Assembly: GCF_000233455.1 (NCBI RefSeq)
Contig: NZ_JH376421.1
Location: 124,001-188,000 of the forward strand
Length of the DNA stretch: 64,000 nucleotides
Reading direction: 5' to 3'
From: [Clostridium] citroniae WAL-17108
Lineage (GTDB): Bacteria > Bacillota > Clostridia > Lachnospirales > Lachnospiraceae
Positions within the stretch are counted from its first letter, which is position 1. Each line of letters opens with the position of its first letter. The notes beneath the pieces are model-generated. The model ran no database searches. It saw nothing but the letters and a program-made list of their open reading frames with translations, and was not told the DNA's origin. The position numbers were made by a program, and so were the translations under genes. Below are positions 51,286 through 60,652 of this stretch, in pieces.

Positions 51286-52842
51286 ATGAGTATTTTAAAT
51301 GTTGAACATTTAAGCCACGGCTTTGGGGACCGCGCAATTTTCCATGATGTTTCCTTCCGCCTGTTAAAGGGTGAGCACATTGGCCTCATTGGAGCTAACG
51401 GCGAGGGAAAATCTACGTTTATGAACATTATTACGGATAAACTCATGCCGGACGAAGGCAAGGTGGAGTGGGCTAAGAACGTCCGCGTAGGATACCTGGA
51501 CCAGCACACGGCGCTGGAAAAGGGAATGACGGTCAGAGATGTGTTAAAAAGCGCCTTTGCTTTTCTTTTTGAGATGGAGGAGCAGATGAACCATATCTGC
51601 GACAACATGGGGAATGCCAGTGAAGATGAGATGAATGCCATGATGGAGGAGCTGGGTACGATCCAGGACCTGCTGATGGCACATGATTTTTATATCATTG
51701 ACTCCAAGGTGGAGGAAGTGGGCCGCGCCCTGGGCCTGAACGACATTGGCATGGACAAGGATGTGACCGAACTTTCCGGGGGCCAGAGGACCAAGGTGCT
51801 CCTGGGAAAGCTGCTGCTCCAAAAACCCGATATCCTCCTTCTGGACGAGCCCACCAACTACCTGGATGCGGTGCATATCGAATGGCTGAAGCGCTATCTT
51901 CAGGAATATGAGAATGCATTTATCCTTATTTCCCACGATATCCCCTTTCTCAACAGCGTAATTAACCTGATCTATCACATGGAGAACCAGAGTCTGGACC
52001 GCTATGTGGGGGACTATGATAAATTCCAGGAAGTATATGCAGCTAAAAAGGCGCAGCTGGAGGCAGCTTACAAGCGCCAGCAGCAGGAGATCTCAGAGTT
52101 GGAAGATTTTGTGGCCCGCAACAAGGCCAGGGTGGCTACCAGGAACATGGCCATGTCCCGCCAGAAAAAGCTGGATAAGATGGACGTGATCGAACTTGCA
52201 AGGGAAAAACCAAAGCCGGAATTCCATTTTCTCAACGCACGCACGGCAGGCAAATATATCTTTGAGACCACCGACCTGATCATTGGCTATGACGAACCCC
52301 TTTCACGCCCCCTGAACCTGGTGATGGAACGCGGTCAGAAGGTAGTGCTGGTGGGCGCCAACGGTATTGGAAAGACCACCCTGTTAAAGAGTATTCTTGG
52401 TATCACCCCTGCCCTGAGCGGAAGCGTGGAGCTGGGTGATTACCTGTCCATCGGCTACTTTGAACAGGAGATGGCTCCCGGCAATACCAGCACATGCCTG
52501 GAAGAGATCTGGAAGGAGTTTCCATCCTACACCCAGTACCAGGTGCGCTCCGCCCTTGCAAAATGCGGACTGACTACCAAGCACATCGAAAGCCAGGTGC
52601 GTGTCCTAAGCGGCGGCGAACAGGCCAAGGTTAGATTATGTAAACTGATCAACAGGGAGTCCAATGTCCTTCTTCTGGACGAGCCAACAAACCATCTGGA
52701 TGTGGATGCAAAGGAGGAGCTGAAACGGGCCCTGAAGGAATACAAGGGAAGCATTCTGCTCATCTGCCACGAACCGGAGTTCTATGAAGGGCTGGCCACG
52801 GACGTGTGGGATTGCAAGGAATGGGCCTTGAGGTTGTCCTGA
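51286..52842 (+). CDS. ABC-F family ATPase (ribosome-associated type)
   Basis: 518 residues, two ABC cassettes without membrane domains. First: Walker A GANGEGKST (residues 37-45), signature LSGGQ, Walker B LLLDEPTNYLD. Linker: charged coiled coil (ARNKARVATRNMAMSRQKK). Second: Walker A GANGIGKTT, signature LSGGEQ, Walker B LLLDEPTNHLD. There is no C-terminal extension. ABC-F proteins act on ribosomes as translation factors or antibiotic-protection proteins; nothing here points to resistance. The ATG at 51286 follows AAAGGAG; the frame opens earlier at 51226 but without a ribosome site or family match. The gene runs convergently into a repeat array. Confidence 0.92.
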   Translation: MSILNVEHLSHGFGDRAIFHDVSFRLLKGEHIGLIGANGEGKSTFMNIITDKLMPDEGKVEWAKNVRVGYLDQHTALEKGMTVRDVLKSAFAFLFEMEEQMNHICDNMGNASEDEMNAMMEELGTIQDLLMAHDFYIIDSKVEEVGRALGLNDIGMDKDVTELSGGQRTKVLLGKLLLQKPDILLLDEPTNYLDAVHIEWLKRYLQEYENAFILISHDIPFLNSVINLIYHMENQSLDRYVGDYDKFQEVYAAKKAQLEAAYKRQQQEISELEDFVARNKARVATRNMAMSRQKKLDKMDVIELAREKPKPEFHFLNARTAGKYIFETTDLIIGYDEPLSRPLNLVMERGQKVVLVGANGIGKTTLLKSILGITPALSGSVELGDYLSIGYFEQEMAPGNTSTCLEEIWKEFPSYTQYQVRSALAKCGLTTKHIESQVRVLSGGEQAKVRLCKLINRESNVLLLDEPTNHLDVDAKEELKRALKEYKGSILLICHEPEFYEGLATDVWDCKEWALRLS

Positions 52843-52854
52843 TCAGCAGACCGG

Positions 52855-53035
52855 ACCGGAAGAGGGTCTGTCCCAGTGAAAAGGTCTGCCTGAACGAAAA
52901 AGATCTGTCCGGGCAAAAAAGTCTGTCCGGGCAAAAAAGTCTGCCCGGGCAAAAAAGTCTGCCCGGGCAAAAAAGTCTGCCCGGGTAAAAAAGTCCGCCC
53001 GGGCAAAAAGGTCCGCCCGGGCAAAAGGTCTGACC
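52855..53035. repeat. 18-bp tandem repeat array with self-complementary core
   Basis: Seven units of CGGGCAAAAAAGTCTGCC start at 52910, 52928, 52946, 52964, 52982, 53000 and 53018; two or three decayed units precede them from about 52855. Unit junctions form GCCCGGGC, an 8-bp palindrome, so any two junctions can pair into a GC stem. On the minus strand each stem is followed by a run of five to six U. It fills the convergent gap between the ABC-F gene and the Gfo/Idh operon and may serve as a multi-stem terminator for the latter. Confidence 0.85.
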
Positions 53036-53043
53036 GGCCAGCC

Positions 53044-54126
53044 TTACCGGTCAAAGTATACCGGCTGTCCGGTTCTCCCTGATTCATAGATGGCTTCCAG
53101 GATCCGGGTCACCACCAGTGCCTGGTACGGTTTTACCACCAGGGTTTTTCCGTTTACAACAGCATCATAAAATACGCGCTGCTCCACATCCGCGGGCTTT
53201 TCCGCATTTCCATCATAAAAAGCCACACCGCCCTTGCCCAGATCCGGAGTTTCCACACACTGCTTTCCAAAATTCACCCGGTTGATGCGAAGTCCGTTTA
53301 CCATATCGGCTCCGGCTTTTGTACCGCACAGGGTGGTTTCAGCCTCCCTCACATCCAGACTGTTTAACGCCCAGGAGGATTCCAGGCTGATGGTGGCCCC
53401 ATTTTTCATTTTAATAAAACCAAATGCGGAATCTTCCACGGTAAAAATATCAGGGTCCCAGTCTCCCCATGCATTACCGGTCTCTGTCTGATCAGCCAGT
53501 TTGCGGTACACGGAGCCCACCGCCATCTCAGGTTCATAGTTGTCCATCATCCACAAGGTCAGGTCCAATGCATGGGTGCCGATATCGATCAAGGGACCGC
53601 CTCCCTGCTTCTCAGCATCCAGGAACACGCCCCAGGTGGGAACCGCTCTTCTGCGGACCGCATGGGCCTTGGCATAGTATACCTCTCCCAGGTCCCCGCT
53701 CTCGCAGGCCCGCTTTAAGTACTGGGAATCACTGCGGTACCTGTTCTGATATCCGATGGTCAACAGCTTTCCTGTCCGCTCAGAGGCTTCCAGCATCGCC
53801 TCTGCCTCTGCGCTGGTCTTTGCCATTGGCTTTTCACACATGACATGCTTTCCCGCTTCCATTGCGTCAATACTGATGGGCCCATGGGAACTGTTAGGGG
53901 TCAGCACATACACTGCCTCCACATCTTCCTTTAACAGTTCTTTGTAGTCAGTATACACCGCGGCACCCTGCTCCCCAAACTCTGCCTTGGCCTTTTCAGC
54001 CCTTTCCCGGATAATATCGCAGAATGCCACGATCTCAAAATTCCCATTTTTTTCCATGGCCGGCAAATGCTTTCTGTTGGCGATCCCGCCGCAGCCGATC
54101 ACTCCTACTTTCAATTTTCTCATCAT
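53044..54126 (-). CDS. Gfo/Idh/MocA-family oxidoreductase
   Basis: 360 residues, NAD(P)-dependent sugar/inositol dehydrogenase family, cytoplasmic. The N-terminal Rossmann domain has GVIGCGGIANRKHLPAM. The catalytic Lys is in CEKPMAKTSAEA. The substrate domain has PLIDIGTHALDLTLWMM with the catalytic Asp/His. The family oxidises a hydroxyl of a sugar, inositol or glycoside, often at C3. Last gene of the seven-gene LplABC-isomerase operon, 72 bp after the second Gfo/Idh gene and just before the repeat array. GGGAGG precedes the ATG at 54126. Confidence 0.92.
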   Translation of the reverse strand: MMRKLKVGVIGCGGIANRKHLPAMEKNGNFEIVAFCDIIRERAEKAKAEFGEQGAAVYTDYKELLKEDVEAVYVLTPNSSHGPISIDAMEAGKHVMCEKPMAKTSAEAEAMLEASERTGKLLTIGYQNRYRSDSQYLKRACESGDLGEVYYAKAHAVRRRAVPTWGVFLDAEKQGGGPLIDIGTHALDLTLWMMDNYEPEMAVGSVYRKLADQTETGNAWGDWDPDIFTVEDSAFGFIKMKNGATISLESSWALNSLDVREAETTLCGTKAGADMVNGLRINRVNFGKQCVETPDLGKGGVAFYDGNAEKPADVEQRVFYDAVVNGKTLVVKPYQALVVTRILEAIYESGRTGQPVYFDR

Positions 54127-54197
54127 AGTTAAAACCTCCCAGCATATTTAGCGTGCTCTCGGAACAGATAGATGCCAAAGGGCTCCGAACGCATGCT

Positions 54198-55244
54198 TTA
54201 CTCAAATTTCACAACCCTGCCCGTCTCGGCAGACTCTATGATGGCTTCCATCAGTTTCATGACCCGCATCACTTGCGTAAGCCTGATCAGGCTCTCTTCC
54301 CTTCCCTCCAGAACAGCCATTACATTCCGGTAAAAGTCACGCACATCGCTCGCCACCTTTGGAAGTTCCTCCGTGTAGATAGTGTCCGCTCTCCTTGGCG
54401 CCATGGTCTTTGTAAGACCTGCCGCTGTGATGACCGGAACCACGTCCTTCTCATTCACGCCAACAGCTTTAACGATCCTGCCCTTTAAGTTCCAGTCCTC
54501 AATGACCGCGGTCCCGTCCGCTCCCAGCGCAAACCACCTGGGAAGGGAAATGAAATGGCTGGTCCCAACCTCTACCAATGACCGTACCCCGTTGGCAAAG
54601 CCTATTTCTGCCGTGAAGCCGTCATCTACCATCTGGTTTGTCACATGGGTGACCGAGGCGCAGACCGACTCAACTGCCACATCAGGAAACAAAAGCAGCA
54701 GCTGATCCAGAAGATGGACGCCCCAGTCCAGAATCATCCCTCCGCCGTGTATTTTTTCCTGACGCCAATCCCCGGGTATCCCACGGGATCCATGGACCCT
54801 GGACTCCAGCCGGAATACTTCTCCCAGACGGCCCTCATCTAAGATTTTTTTAATGGTCAGGTAATCCTCATCCCAGCGCCGGTTCTGATGGACTGTAAAA
54901 AACCGTCCTGTCCGCTGCGACACATGAATGATCTCCCGGAGTTCTGCGGAATTTAAGGTTACCGGCTTTTCACTGATTACGTTCTTTCCGGCCTCCATGG
55001 CTGCAATCGCTGCTGGCTTATGTACATCATTTGGAGCCGCCAGCAGCACCAGATCCGTGGACGGATCAGCCAGAAGGTCCTCCATGCTCTGATACACATG
55101 AATTCCCAGCTCCGATGCGGCATCTCTTCTCTCTTTCTTGATATCCCAGATACCGGCCACTGTAATATGCTCAATGGTCTGAAGTTTCCGGTAATGCCAG
55201 CCGGCCATACCGCCAAAACCTACAAATGCAATTTTATGTTCCAT
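54198..55244 (-). CDS. Gfo/Idh/MocA-family oxidoreductase
   Basis: 348 residues. Cofactor loop GFGGMAGWHYRKL, catalytic Lys in SEKPVTLNSAEL, and substrate-domain motif LDWGVHLLDQLLLLF with Asp/His. The segment RVHGSRGIPGDWRQEKIHGG is typical of members acting on glycosides or large sugars. The ATG at 55244 starts the family strand MEHKIAFVGFGG and follows AAGGAG at 11 bp; earlier in-frame codons lack a match. It lies in one operon with two TIM-barrel isomerases and a second Gfo/Idh enzyme, so the pair may oxidise and re-reduce a keto-sugar. Confidence 0.92.
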   Translation of the reverse strand: MEHKIAFVGFGGMAGWHYRKLQTIEHITVAGIWDIKKERRDAASELGIHVYQSMEDLLADPSTDLVLLAAPNDVHKPAAIAAMEAGKNVISEKPVTLNSAELREIIHVSQRTGRFFTVHQNRRWDEDYLTIKKILDEGRLGEVFRLESRVHGSRGIPGDWRQEKIHGGGMILDWGVHLLDQLLLLFPDVAVESVCASVTHVTNQMVDDGFTAEIGFANGVRSLVEVGTSHFISLPRWFALGADGTAVIEDWNLKGRIVKAVGVNEKDVVPVITAAGLTKTMAPRRADTIYTEELPKVASDVRDFYRNVMAVLEGREESLIRLTQVMRVMKLMEAIIESAETGRVVKFE

Positions 55245-55273
55245 GATGCTGTTTTCTCCTTCTGTCCCGCATT

Positions 55274-56245
55274 TTATGCCCAATACATCGCGCCACGGTC
55301 TTCGTAGATCAAAATATTCTGAAGAAACCGGATTGCCTTCTCAAGCCCTTCCCTGCCGGACATCATCCCATCCTCATGTTCAATGCTGACCGCATAGTCA
55401 TATCCAGCCATACGCAGCTCAGAGATAATATTTTTCCAATAATCCTCGCCATTTCCATAGCCCACCGTCCTGAAGATCCAGGACCGGTCCATTTCCCTGG
55501 AGTAATGCTGCGTGTCCAGCACACCGTTGACTTGCGTGTTCCTGGCATCAATTTTGGTATCCTTTGCATGGAAATGGAACAATGCCCCGGCTTCGCCGAT
55601 CTGACGGATGGCAGCGCATGGATCCATTCCCTGCCAGATCAGATGGCTGGGGTCCAAATTGGCTCCAATTTCCGGTCCAACCGCCTCACGCAGTTTAAGC
55701 AGACTTGCGGTATTGTACACACAGAATCCCGGGTGAAGCTCCAACGCGATTTTACCCACGCCATGCTCCCTGGCAAAGGCCGCCTTTTTCTTCCAGTAGG
55801 GAACCAGCACCTGATCCCACTGGTACTCAAGAATGTGTTCAAAATCATCGGGCCAGGGGCAGGTTACCCAGTTAGGAGTCCTGTCATCCTCACTTCCCCC
55901 CGGGCACCCGGAGAACGTGTTTACCACTGAAACACCCAGCTTTTCAGCCAACAGGATCGCATTTGTAAAATCCTCCTCATACCCTTTTGCTGTCCCGGGG
56001 TCCGGATGGATCATATTTCCGTGGCTGCTGAGAGCACTGATCTCCAGCCCGTAACTATGTATGGTCTTTAGAAAAGTTTCCCGCTTTTTACTGTCCGCCA
56101 GAAGCTCGGCGGCATCGCAATGTACCTTGCCGGGAAATCCGCCGCAGCCGATCTCCACCATCTGGACACCCCTTTTTGCAAGAAACTTGCACGCTTCCTC
56201 CAGGCTCAGATTGTTGAGCGCCACTGTTAATACTCCTAATTTCAT
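55274..56245 (-). CDS. Sugar phosphate isomerase/epimerase-like TIM-barrel protein
   Basis: 323 residues of the xylose-isomerase-like/AP-endonuclease-2 barrel family. Predicted metal ligands are Glu in ALELHPGF, Asp in ANLDPSHL, His/Asp in FHFHAKDTKI and Glu in VSIEHEDG. Members linked to Gfo/Idh dehydrogenases include keto-sugar epimerases, inosose isomerases and 3-keto-glycoside lyases. AGGAGG lies 6 bp before the ATG at 56245. It sits 10 bp after the first TIM-barrel gene in the operon. The actual reaction is unknown. Confidence 0.88.
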   Translation of the reverse strand: MKLGVLTVALNNLSLEEACKFLAKRGVQMVEIGCGGFPGKVHCDAAELLADSKKRETFLKTIHSYGLEISALSSHGNMIHPDPGTAKGYEEDFTNAILLAEKLGVSVVNTFSGCPGGSEDDRTPNWVTCPWPDDFEHILEYQWDQVLVPYWKKKAAFAREHGVGKIALELHPGFCVYNTASLLKLREAVGPEIGANLDPSHLIWQGMDPCAAIRQIGEAGALFHFHAKDTKIDARNTQVNGVLDTQHYSREMDRSWIFRTVGYGNGEDYWKNIISELRMAGYDYAVSIEHEDGMMSGREGLEKAIRFLQNILIYEDRGAMYWA

Positions 56246-56255
56246 GCTTTTCCTC

Positions 56256-57092
56256 CTACACCAATTTTTCCAGGCAGCGGATGCTTTCCTTAACAGCCTC
56301 CACATCATTGATATTGTCCAGTTCCACTATGATATAGTTGGCGTGTCCCAGTTCCCTGGCCTTATCCACAATGCCCTTTATATCCAGGATCCCACGTCCT
56401 ACGGTTACGAAATCGCCGTTTTTTATGGCTCCTTTCGCCCTCAGTTCTTTAAAAACAAGATCGGTCACAGGGGGTGTGATGACTTCATAAAGATTGACCG
56501 GATCCGCCTGTTTTGCCAGGTCCTTTTGGTGGATCATGGTGCAGCGGCTTCCCAGGTGCTCCAGCAGTTGTATGGGATCATGGCCGGCCCGCTTGGCCCA
56601 GTATGTATCCAGCTGAAACCGGACCAGCGCCGGGTCTGTCTCCTCCAGGAACAGATCCAATGCCAGTTGTCCATCAATTGCAACAAATTCCTGAAAATGA
56701 TTATGGTAGTAAAACTCCAGGCCATTTTCCTTACAACGGCGTCCCATCTCATTGCACAGATCGGCAACTGCTTTTACCTGATCCGCTGTATTCATCAGTT
56801 CAAAGGGCAGCACCAGACGCGGGGCGCCCATTTGGATATTATCCTGGATCACCTGCTTCATCACTTCAGGATCCGCGGTCAAATGTACATGGCTGGAGAT
56901 GGGTGTCAATCCCATTTCCTTTACACGCCTTCCGATCTCACCGGGAGATGCCATTGCCACCCCATTTTCATCCAAAGGCGTTGTCACATATTCAATGTAC
57001 TTGCAGCCCGTGGCCGCCAGCTTCTCAAGTGTCCCAAAATAATCTTCCCTCAGCATACCCATTAACGAATAAATTGTTGCTCCGACTTTCAT
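56256..57092 (-). CDS. Sugar phosphate isomerase/epimerase-like TIM-barrel protein
   Basis: 278 residues, same fold as its downstream neighbour but only distantly similar. Metal and active-site candidates are YYHNHFQEF (His pair), QLDTYWAKRAG (Asp), MIHQKDL (His/Asp) and YIIVELDN (Glu). The HNH and DTYW pattern is the one I associate with enzymes encoded beside Gfo/Idh oxidoreductases, such as YcjR-like keto-glycoside epimerases. The ATG at 57092 is preferred over one three codons earlier that abuts the AAGGAGGAG site. It starts 19 bp after the permease gene. Confidence 0.88.
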   Translation of the reverse strand: MKVGATIYSLMGMLREDYFGTLEKLAATGCKYIEYVTTPLDENGVAMASPGEIGRRVKEMGLTPISSHVHLTADPEVMKQVIQDNIQMGAPRLVLPFELMNTADQVKAVADLCNEMGRRCKENGLEFYYHNHFQEFVAIDGQLALDLFLEETDPALVRFQLDTYWAKRAGHDPIQLLEHLGSRCTMIHQKDLAKQADPVNLYEVITPPVTDLVFKELRAKGAIKNGDFVTVGRGILDIKGIVDKARELGHANYIIVELDNINDVEAVKESIRCLEKLV

Positions 57093-57111
57093 CCTCGTCA
57101 TCTCCTCCTTG

Positions 57112-57999
57112 TCAGCCTTTTACAGCCCCTATTGTAATACCTTTAACAAAATACTTCTGGAAAAAAGGATAAATCACCATAACAGGCAATGCTCCAATCA
57201 CAGCTATGGCCATCTTGATCCCCACACTCGGCATATCCTGGGTCAGCTCCGCGGCCGCGGAGGCGTCTGCGCCGGACTTTAGGAACTGCACATCCTTTAG
57301 CATCTGGTTCAGCATGTTCTGGATGGAATAAAGTCTGGAATCCGTCAGATAATAGAATCCGTTCTTCCAGTCGTTCCAATATCCCAGCCCGATGAGCAGA
57401 GCCAGGGTGGCGATCATTGGGCCGGCCAGTGGAAGGACCACGGTAAACAACGTCCTCCACTCCCCGGCGCCATCGATCCTGGCCGCCTCGATAATGGCAT
57501 CCGGAATGTTGGTAACAAAATATGTCCGCATCATGATCACATAAAACGCACTGACCAAAAGGGAGGGGATCAAAAGCGCCCACAGCGTATTTTTTATATG
57601 CAGATAACGGGTGTACATAATATAGGTGGGAACCAGGCCGCCGTTAAACAGCATGGTGAAAAATACAAAAAACGCCAATATGTTCCGACCATATAATTCT
57701 TTTCTGGACAGGGGATATGCCATAAGAATGGTTATAAACATGCTGCTTGCAGTACCCGCCACTGTTACCAGGATCGTAATTCCATAAGCCCGTCCGATTT
57801 TACCAATGTTCCTCAGCAAATATGCGTAGGAGTCCAGGCCGAATTTGCTGGGAAATATGGAATAGCCTTCACGGATCAGCGTAGTCTCGTCCGTCAGCGA
57901 GGACATGATCAAAAGCAGGAAGGGAAACAGGCAGCAAATTGTTAATGCGATCATGATCAGGTTTGCAAAAATCTGAAACCCTTTTTTCTTGTCTACCAT
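57112..57999 (-). CDS. Carbohydrate ABC transporter permease (LplC/MsmG type)
   Basis: 295 residues, six helices. The cytoplasmic EAA loop reads EAARIDGAGEWRTLFTVVLPL, which docks to an ATPase. The N-terminal helix follows a short Lys-rich stretch, and the protein ends FFQKYFVKGITIGAVKG, typical for LplC-type subunits. It forms the membrane channel with the LplB-like subunit encoded 18 bp upstream. No ATP-binding protein gene is in the operon, so a shared MsmX/UgpC-type ATPase is presumed. Confidence 0.94.
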   Translation of the reverse strand: MVDKKKGFQIFANLIMIALTICCLFPFLLLIMSSLTDETTLIREGYSIFPSKFGLDSYAYLLRNIGKIGRAYGITILVTVAGTASSMFITILMAYPLSRKELYGRNILAFFVFFTMLFNGGLVPTYIMYTRYLHIKNTLWALLIPSLLVSAFYVIMMRTYFVTNIPDAIIEAARIDGAGEWRTLFTVVLPLAGPMIATLALLIGLGYWNDWKNGFYYLTDSRLYSIQNMLNQMLKDVQFLKSGADASAAAELTQDMPSVGIKMAIAVIGALPVMVIYPFFQKYFVKGITIGAVKG

Positions 58000-58017
58000 T
58001 GCGGTCTCTCCCTTCTC

Positions 58018-58959
58018 TTAAAACAGCGCGTTCTCTTTGTCAATCCGGCGCACCGTGTAATTGGCAAATAATACCAGAACAAAACCCACAACACTTTGAT
58101 AGAATCCGGCTGCTGAGGACATTCCGATATTGTTCAAGCGGATCAGACCTCGGTACACATATGTATCAATGGTATTTGTCACGTCATAAAGCGGACCTGA
58201 GTCCATGGGCACCTGATAGAACAGGCCGAAATCCGAATAAAAAATCTTTCCGATACTCATCAGTGTCAGCACAATAATAGTCGGAACCAGGGAAGGCAGC
58301 GTGATCTTAACAATTTGCTGCCATCTTCCCGCGCCGTCTATGGCTGCCGCCTCGTAATACCCACGGTCAATACCCACCAGGACCGCATAATACAGGACAC
58401 AATTATAGCCGAATGTCTTCCACAAATGTACGATCACCAAAATAGCCGGCCAATATTTCGGCTCCGTATACCAGCTGATCTCCTGAGCGTTCATAGGTCT
58501 TAAAATACTTAGATTAATAAAACCGTTTTCACTGGAAAGAAGGGCGTAGACCAGGTAACTGACTACCACCATGGAGATCAGGTATGGCAGCAGGATAACG
58601 GTCTGGTACATTTTCTTCAACCGATTGGAGCGGATCTCATTCAAAAGGATAGCAACCGTAATGGCAAGCATGGTTCCCAAGATAATAAACACCGCATTAT
58701 ACAACAGCGTATTTCGTGTAATGATCCAGGCTTCCTTTGTCTTGAACAAATATTCAAAGTTGGCAAATCCCACCCAATCGCTATTTAAGATCCCCTTACT
58801 CCAGTTGACCTGTTTAAAGGCGATGATCAGCCCTGCCATGGGAATATAGTTATTAAGGATCAGATAGAGCGCCCCTGGAAGGAACATCAGATAGAGGGGA
58901 AGACTGCGCTTTAAACGCGATCTGACGGACGCCCGGCGGACATTAGAGATATCCTTCAT
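58018..58959 (-). CDS. Carbohydrate ABC transporter permease (LplB/MsmF type)
   Basis: 313 residues, six helices. The N-terminal cytoplasmic basic segment (VRSRLKRSLPLYLMFLPG) is typical of LplB, and the EAA loop reads EAAAIDGAGRWQQIVKITLPS. It is the partner of the LplC-type permease. It lies 33 bp behind the solute-binding protein gene in the same operon. LplAB-type importers usually take up di- and oligosaccharides or glycosides. Confidence 0.94.
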   Translation of the reverse strand: MKDISNVRRASVRSRLKRSLPLYLMFLPGALYLILNNYIPMAGLIIAFKQVNWSKGILNSDWVGFANFEYLFKTKEAWIITRNTLLYNAVFIILGTMLAITVAILLNEIRSNRLKKMYQTVILLPYLISMVVVSYLVYALLSSENGFINLSILRPMNAQEISWYTEPKYWPAILVIVHLWKTFGYNCVLYYAVLVGIDRGYYEAAAIDGAGRWQQIVKITLPSLVPTIIVLTLMSIGKIFYSDFGLFYQVPMDSGPLYDVTNTIDTYVYRGLIRLNNIGMSSAAGFYQSVVGFVLVLFANYTVRRIDKENALF

Positions 58960-58992
58960 GTAATTTCTCCTATCTATTTTCTAAGGATTGCA

Positions 58993-60549
58993 TCACTTTC
59001 CATAAACCGTAAGCCACTCATCCAGCTGTTTCTGCTTCTCGTCAATGATATTCTGCAATCCTGCCGCATACAGTTCCTCGTTAAACCGCTTCAGGGTGGA
59101 TTCCGGCTCCAGTGCTCCGCAGATCAGAGCATTGTGGTATTTGGAGACAACATTGGTGCAGGCTGCCACCTCATTTGTAACACCGGCTGAATCATAAGTA
59201 AATCCAAATGCCACCGACTTCAGGGCATTGTTGTTAAAGGATCTCTGCTGATCCCAGATATCAGAGGCGCTCCCCTCCCACACATCGCCAATAAACTGGT
59301 TGGGCGCAAGCCAGGTGGCGGACTTGCGGTAATTAGAGGTTGTGGCATCCACGCCGTCTGCCCAGGTAATAATGTCCTCTCCATTGGAGGCGCCGCTTCT
59401 TTCCAGTACCTTGTAATGAGTGTCCTCTATGCCGTATATGTAGAGATTCGCCAACTCCGGATTTGTATAAAGTTCGTTTAAAAGCTTCATGGCTGCCTCC
59501 GGATTTTTGCATCCGCTGGAGATGGTCCAGGTGGCACGGGAAACATTATTCGTTGCGCCCAGAGCGGGAATGATCTCAATGGTTGCAAGTTCAAAACCCA
59601 ATGAGGATGAATTTTCTTCCGCAAATCCCGGCTTTAAATTTGTAAAATATCCAAAGGCAGTACCGGCGCTTAGCAAAGTGGTGGAGGATTCAGTGGTATT
59701 GACCGCATCCGCCTGGATCAGTCCTTCCTGCATCCAGTCATACATCTCCTGTGCCAGTTCCCTATACTGATCCGTCTCATAGAGATTCACCACCGTGGGC
59801 TCCTGGGCCATATCGGATAGCACTCCCAGGTTTACGGTATCATCCCCTAATGGATCCCATCCCCAGTTTCGGATATTCTCACCTGCGGTAACAGCCACCG
59901 GCCACATGTCCGGATACGCTTCCTTAACCTTTAACAGTTCCCGCTCCAGGTCGTCCAGTGTCTGGATGTTCTCATAGTCAAATCCCGCCTGGTCCGCCAC
60001 GGATTTCACAAAAGCAAATCCCTGGGAATTGGCCAGGTCCCTGTTGGTGGTGATGCCATAAATGCTGTCGCCCACGCGGCCGCACTCGATGTATTCTCCG
60101 ATCTGCTCCTTAATGCCCTGCCCATACTGTTCCAGCAGGTCATCGAGAGGAATGATCTGCCCTGCATTTGCACAGGTGGGAAGCGGTGTCAGGTAAACGG
60201 CCATCAGATCGGCGTCCTCACCGGAGGAGAGCATCAGGGAAGTCTGTTCCGCATAGTTGGCATAAGCAATAAATGTCAGGTTTACATGGCAGTTCAGCTT
60301 CTCCTCCAGAATCTCGTTCATCCTATCCTCAACCGCGGTAATATCCGGTTCATTCTTTCCGGAGGACATCATGACCACATCCAGGGTTACCAGTTCTTTT
60401 TCCTTTAAACCGCCCTCCTCCGCGGTATCTGAAGAGACAGCCTCGCCGGAAACGGCAGCGGCATTATTTTCAGTTTTCCCACAGCCGGATAGGGCGGCGC
60501 CGGCCGTCAGCATTGCGGCAAGAACAAAGGCAAGTGTCCGTTTTTTCAT
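58993..60549 (-). CDS. Extracellular sugar-binding lipoprotein (LplA type)
   Basis: 518 residues, long for a sugar-binding protein, as usual for the LplA family. Signal peptide with lipobox ALSGC gives the lipidated Cys (residue 23); an acidic/Ser tether follows. The binding fold starts around LVTLDVVMMSSGKNEPDI. The LplA-like C-terminal part contains WTISSGCKNPEAAMKLLNELY and VVSKYHNAL. The ATG at 60549 is taken because the GGAGG site then has a 9-bp spacing; an ATG two codons upstream is too close. First gene of the seven-gene operon, divergent from the YesM/YesN genes that probably activate it. Confidence 0.93.
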   Translation of the reverse strand: MKKRTLAFVLAAMLTAGAALSGCGKTENNAAAVSGEAVSSDTAEEGGLKEKELVTLDVVMMSSGKNEPDITAVEDRMNEILEEKLNCHVNLTFIAYANYAEQTSLMLSSGEDADLMAVYLTPLPTCANAGQIIPLDDLLEQYGQGIKEQIGEYIECGRVGDSIYGITTNRDLANSQGFAFVKSVADQAGFDYENIQTLDDLERELLKVKEAYPDMWPVAVTAGENIRNWGWDPLGDDTVNLGVLSDMAQEPTVVNLYETDQYRELAQEMYDWMQEGLIQADAVNTTESSTTLLSAGTAFGYFTNLKPGFAEENSSSLGFELATIEIIPALGATNNVSRATWTISSGCKNPEAAMKLLNELYTNPELANLYIYGIEDTHYKVLERSGASNGEDIITWADGVDATTSNYRKSATWLAPNQFIGDVWEGSASDIWDQQRSFNNNALKSVAFGFTYDSAGVTNEVAACTNVVSKYHNALICGALEPESTLKRFNEELYAAGLQNIIDEKQKQLDEWLTVYGK

Positions 60550-60652
60550 AATCATTTTCCTCCTTGTTTTCGTGTACTCTCATAATCTTCTGGTTATGTT
60601 GCAAATCTATGCATTTTATTTTAGCCAAACCTTTGGACATTATCTATAAATA

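Noticed and set aside
52855..53035. Repeat array considered as a CRISPR array
   Set aside because: The units are directly adjacent with no spacers, and there are no cas genes.
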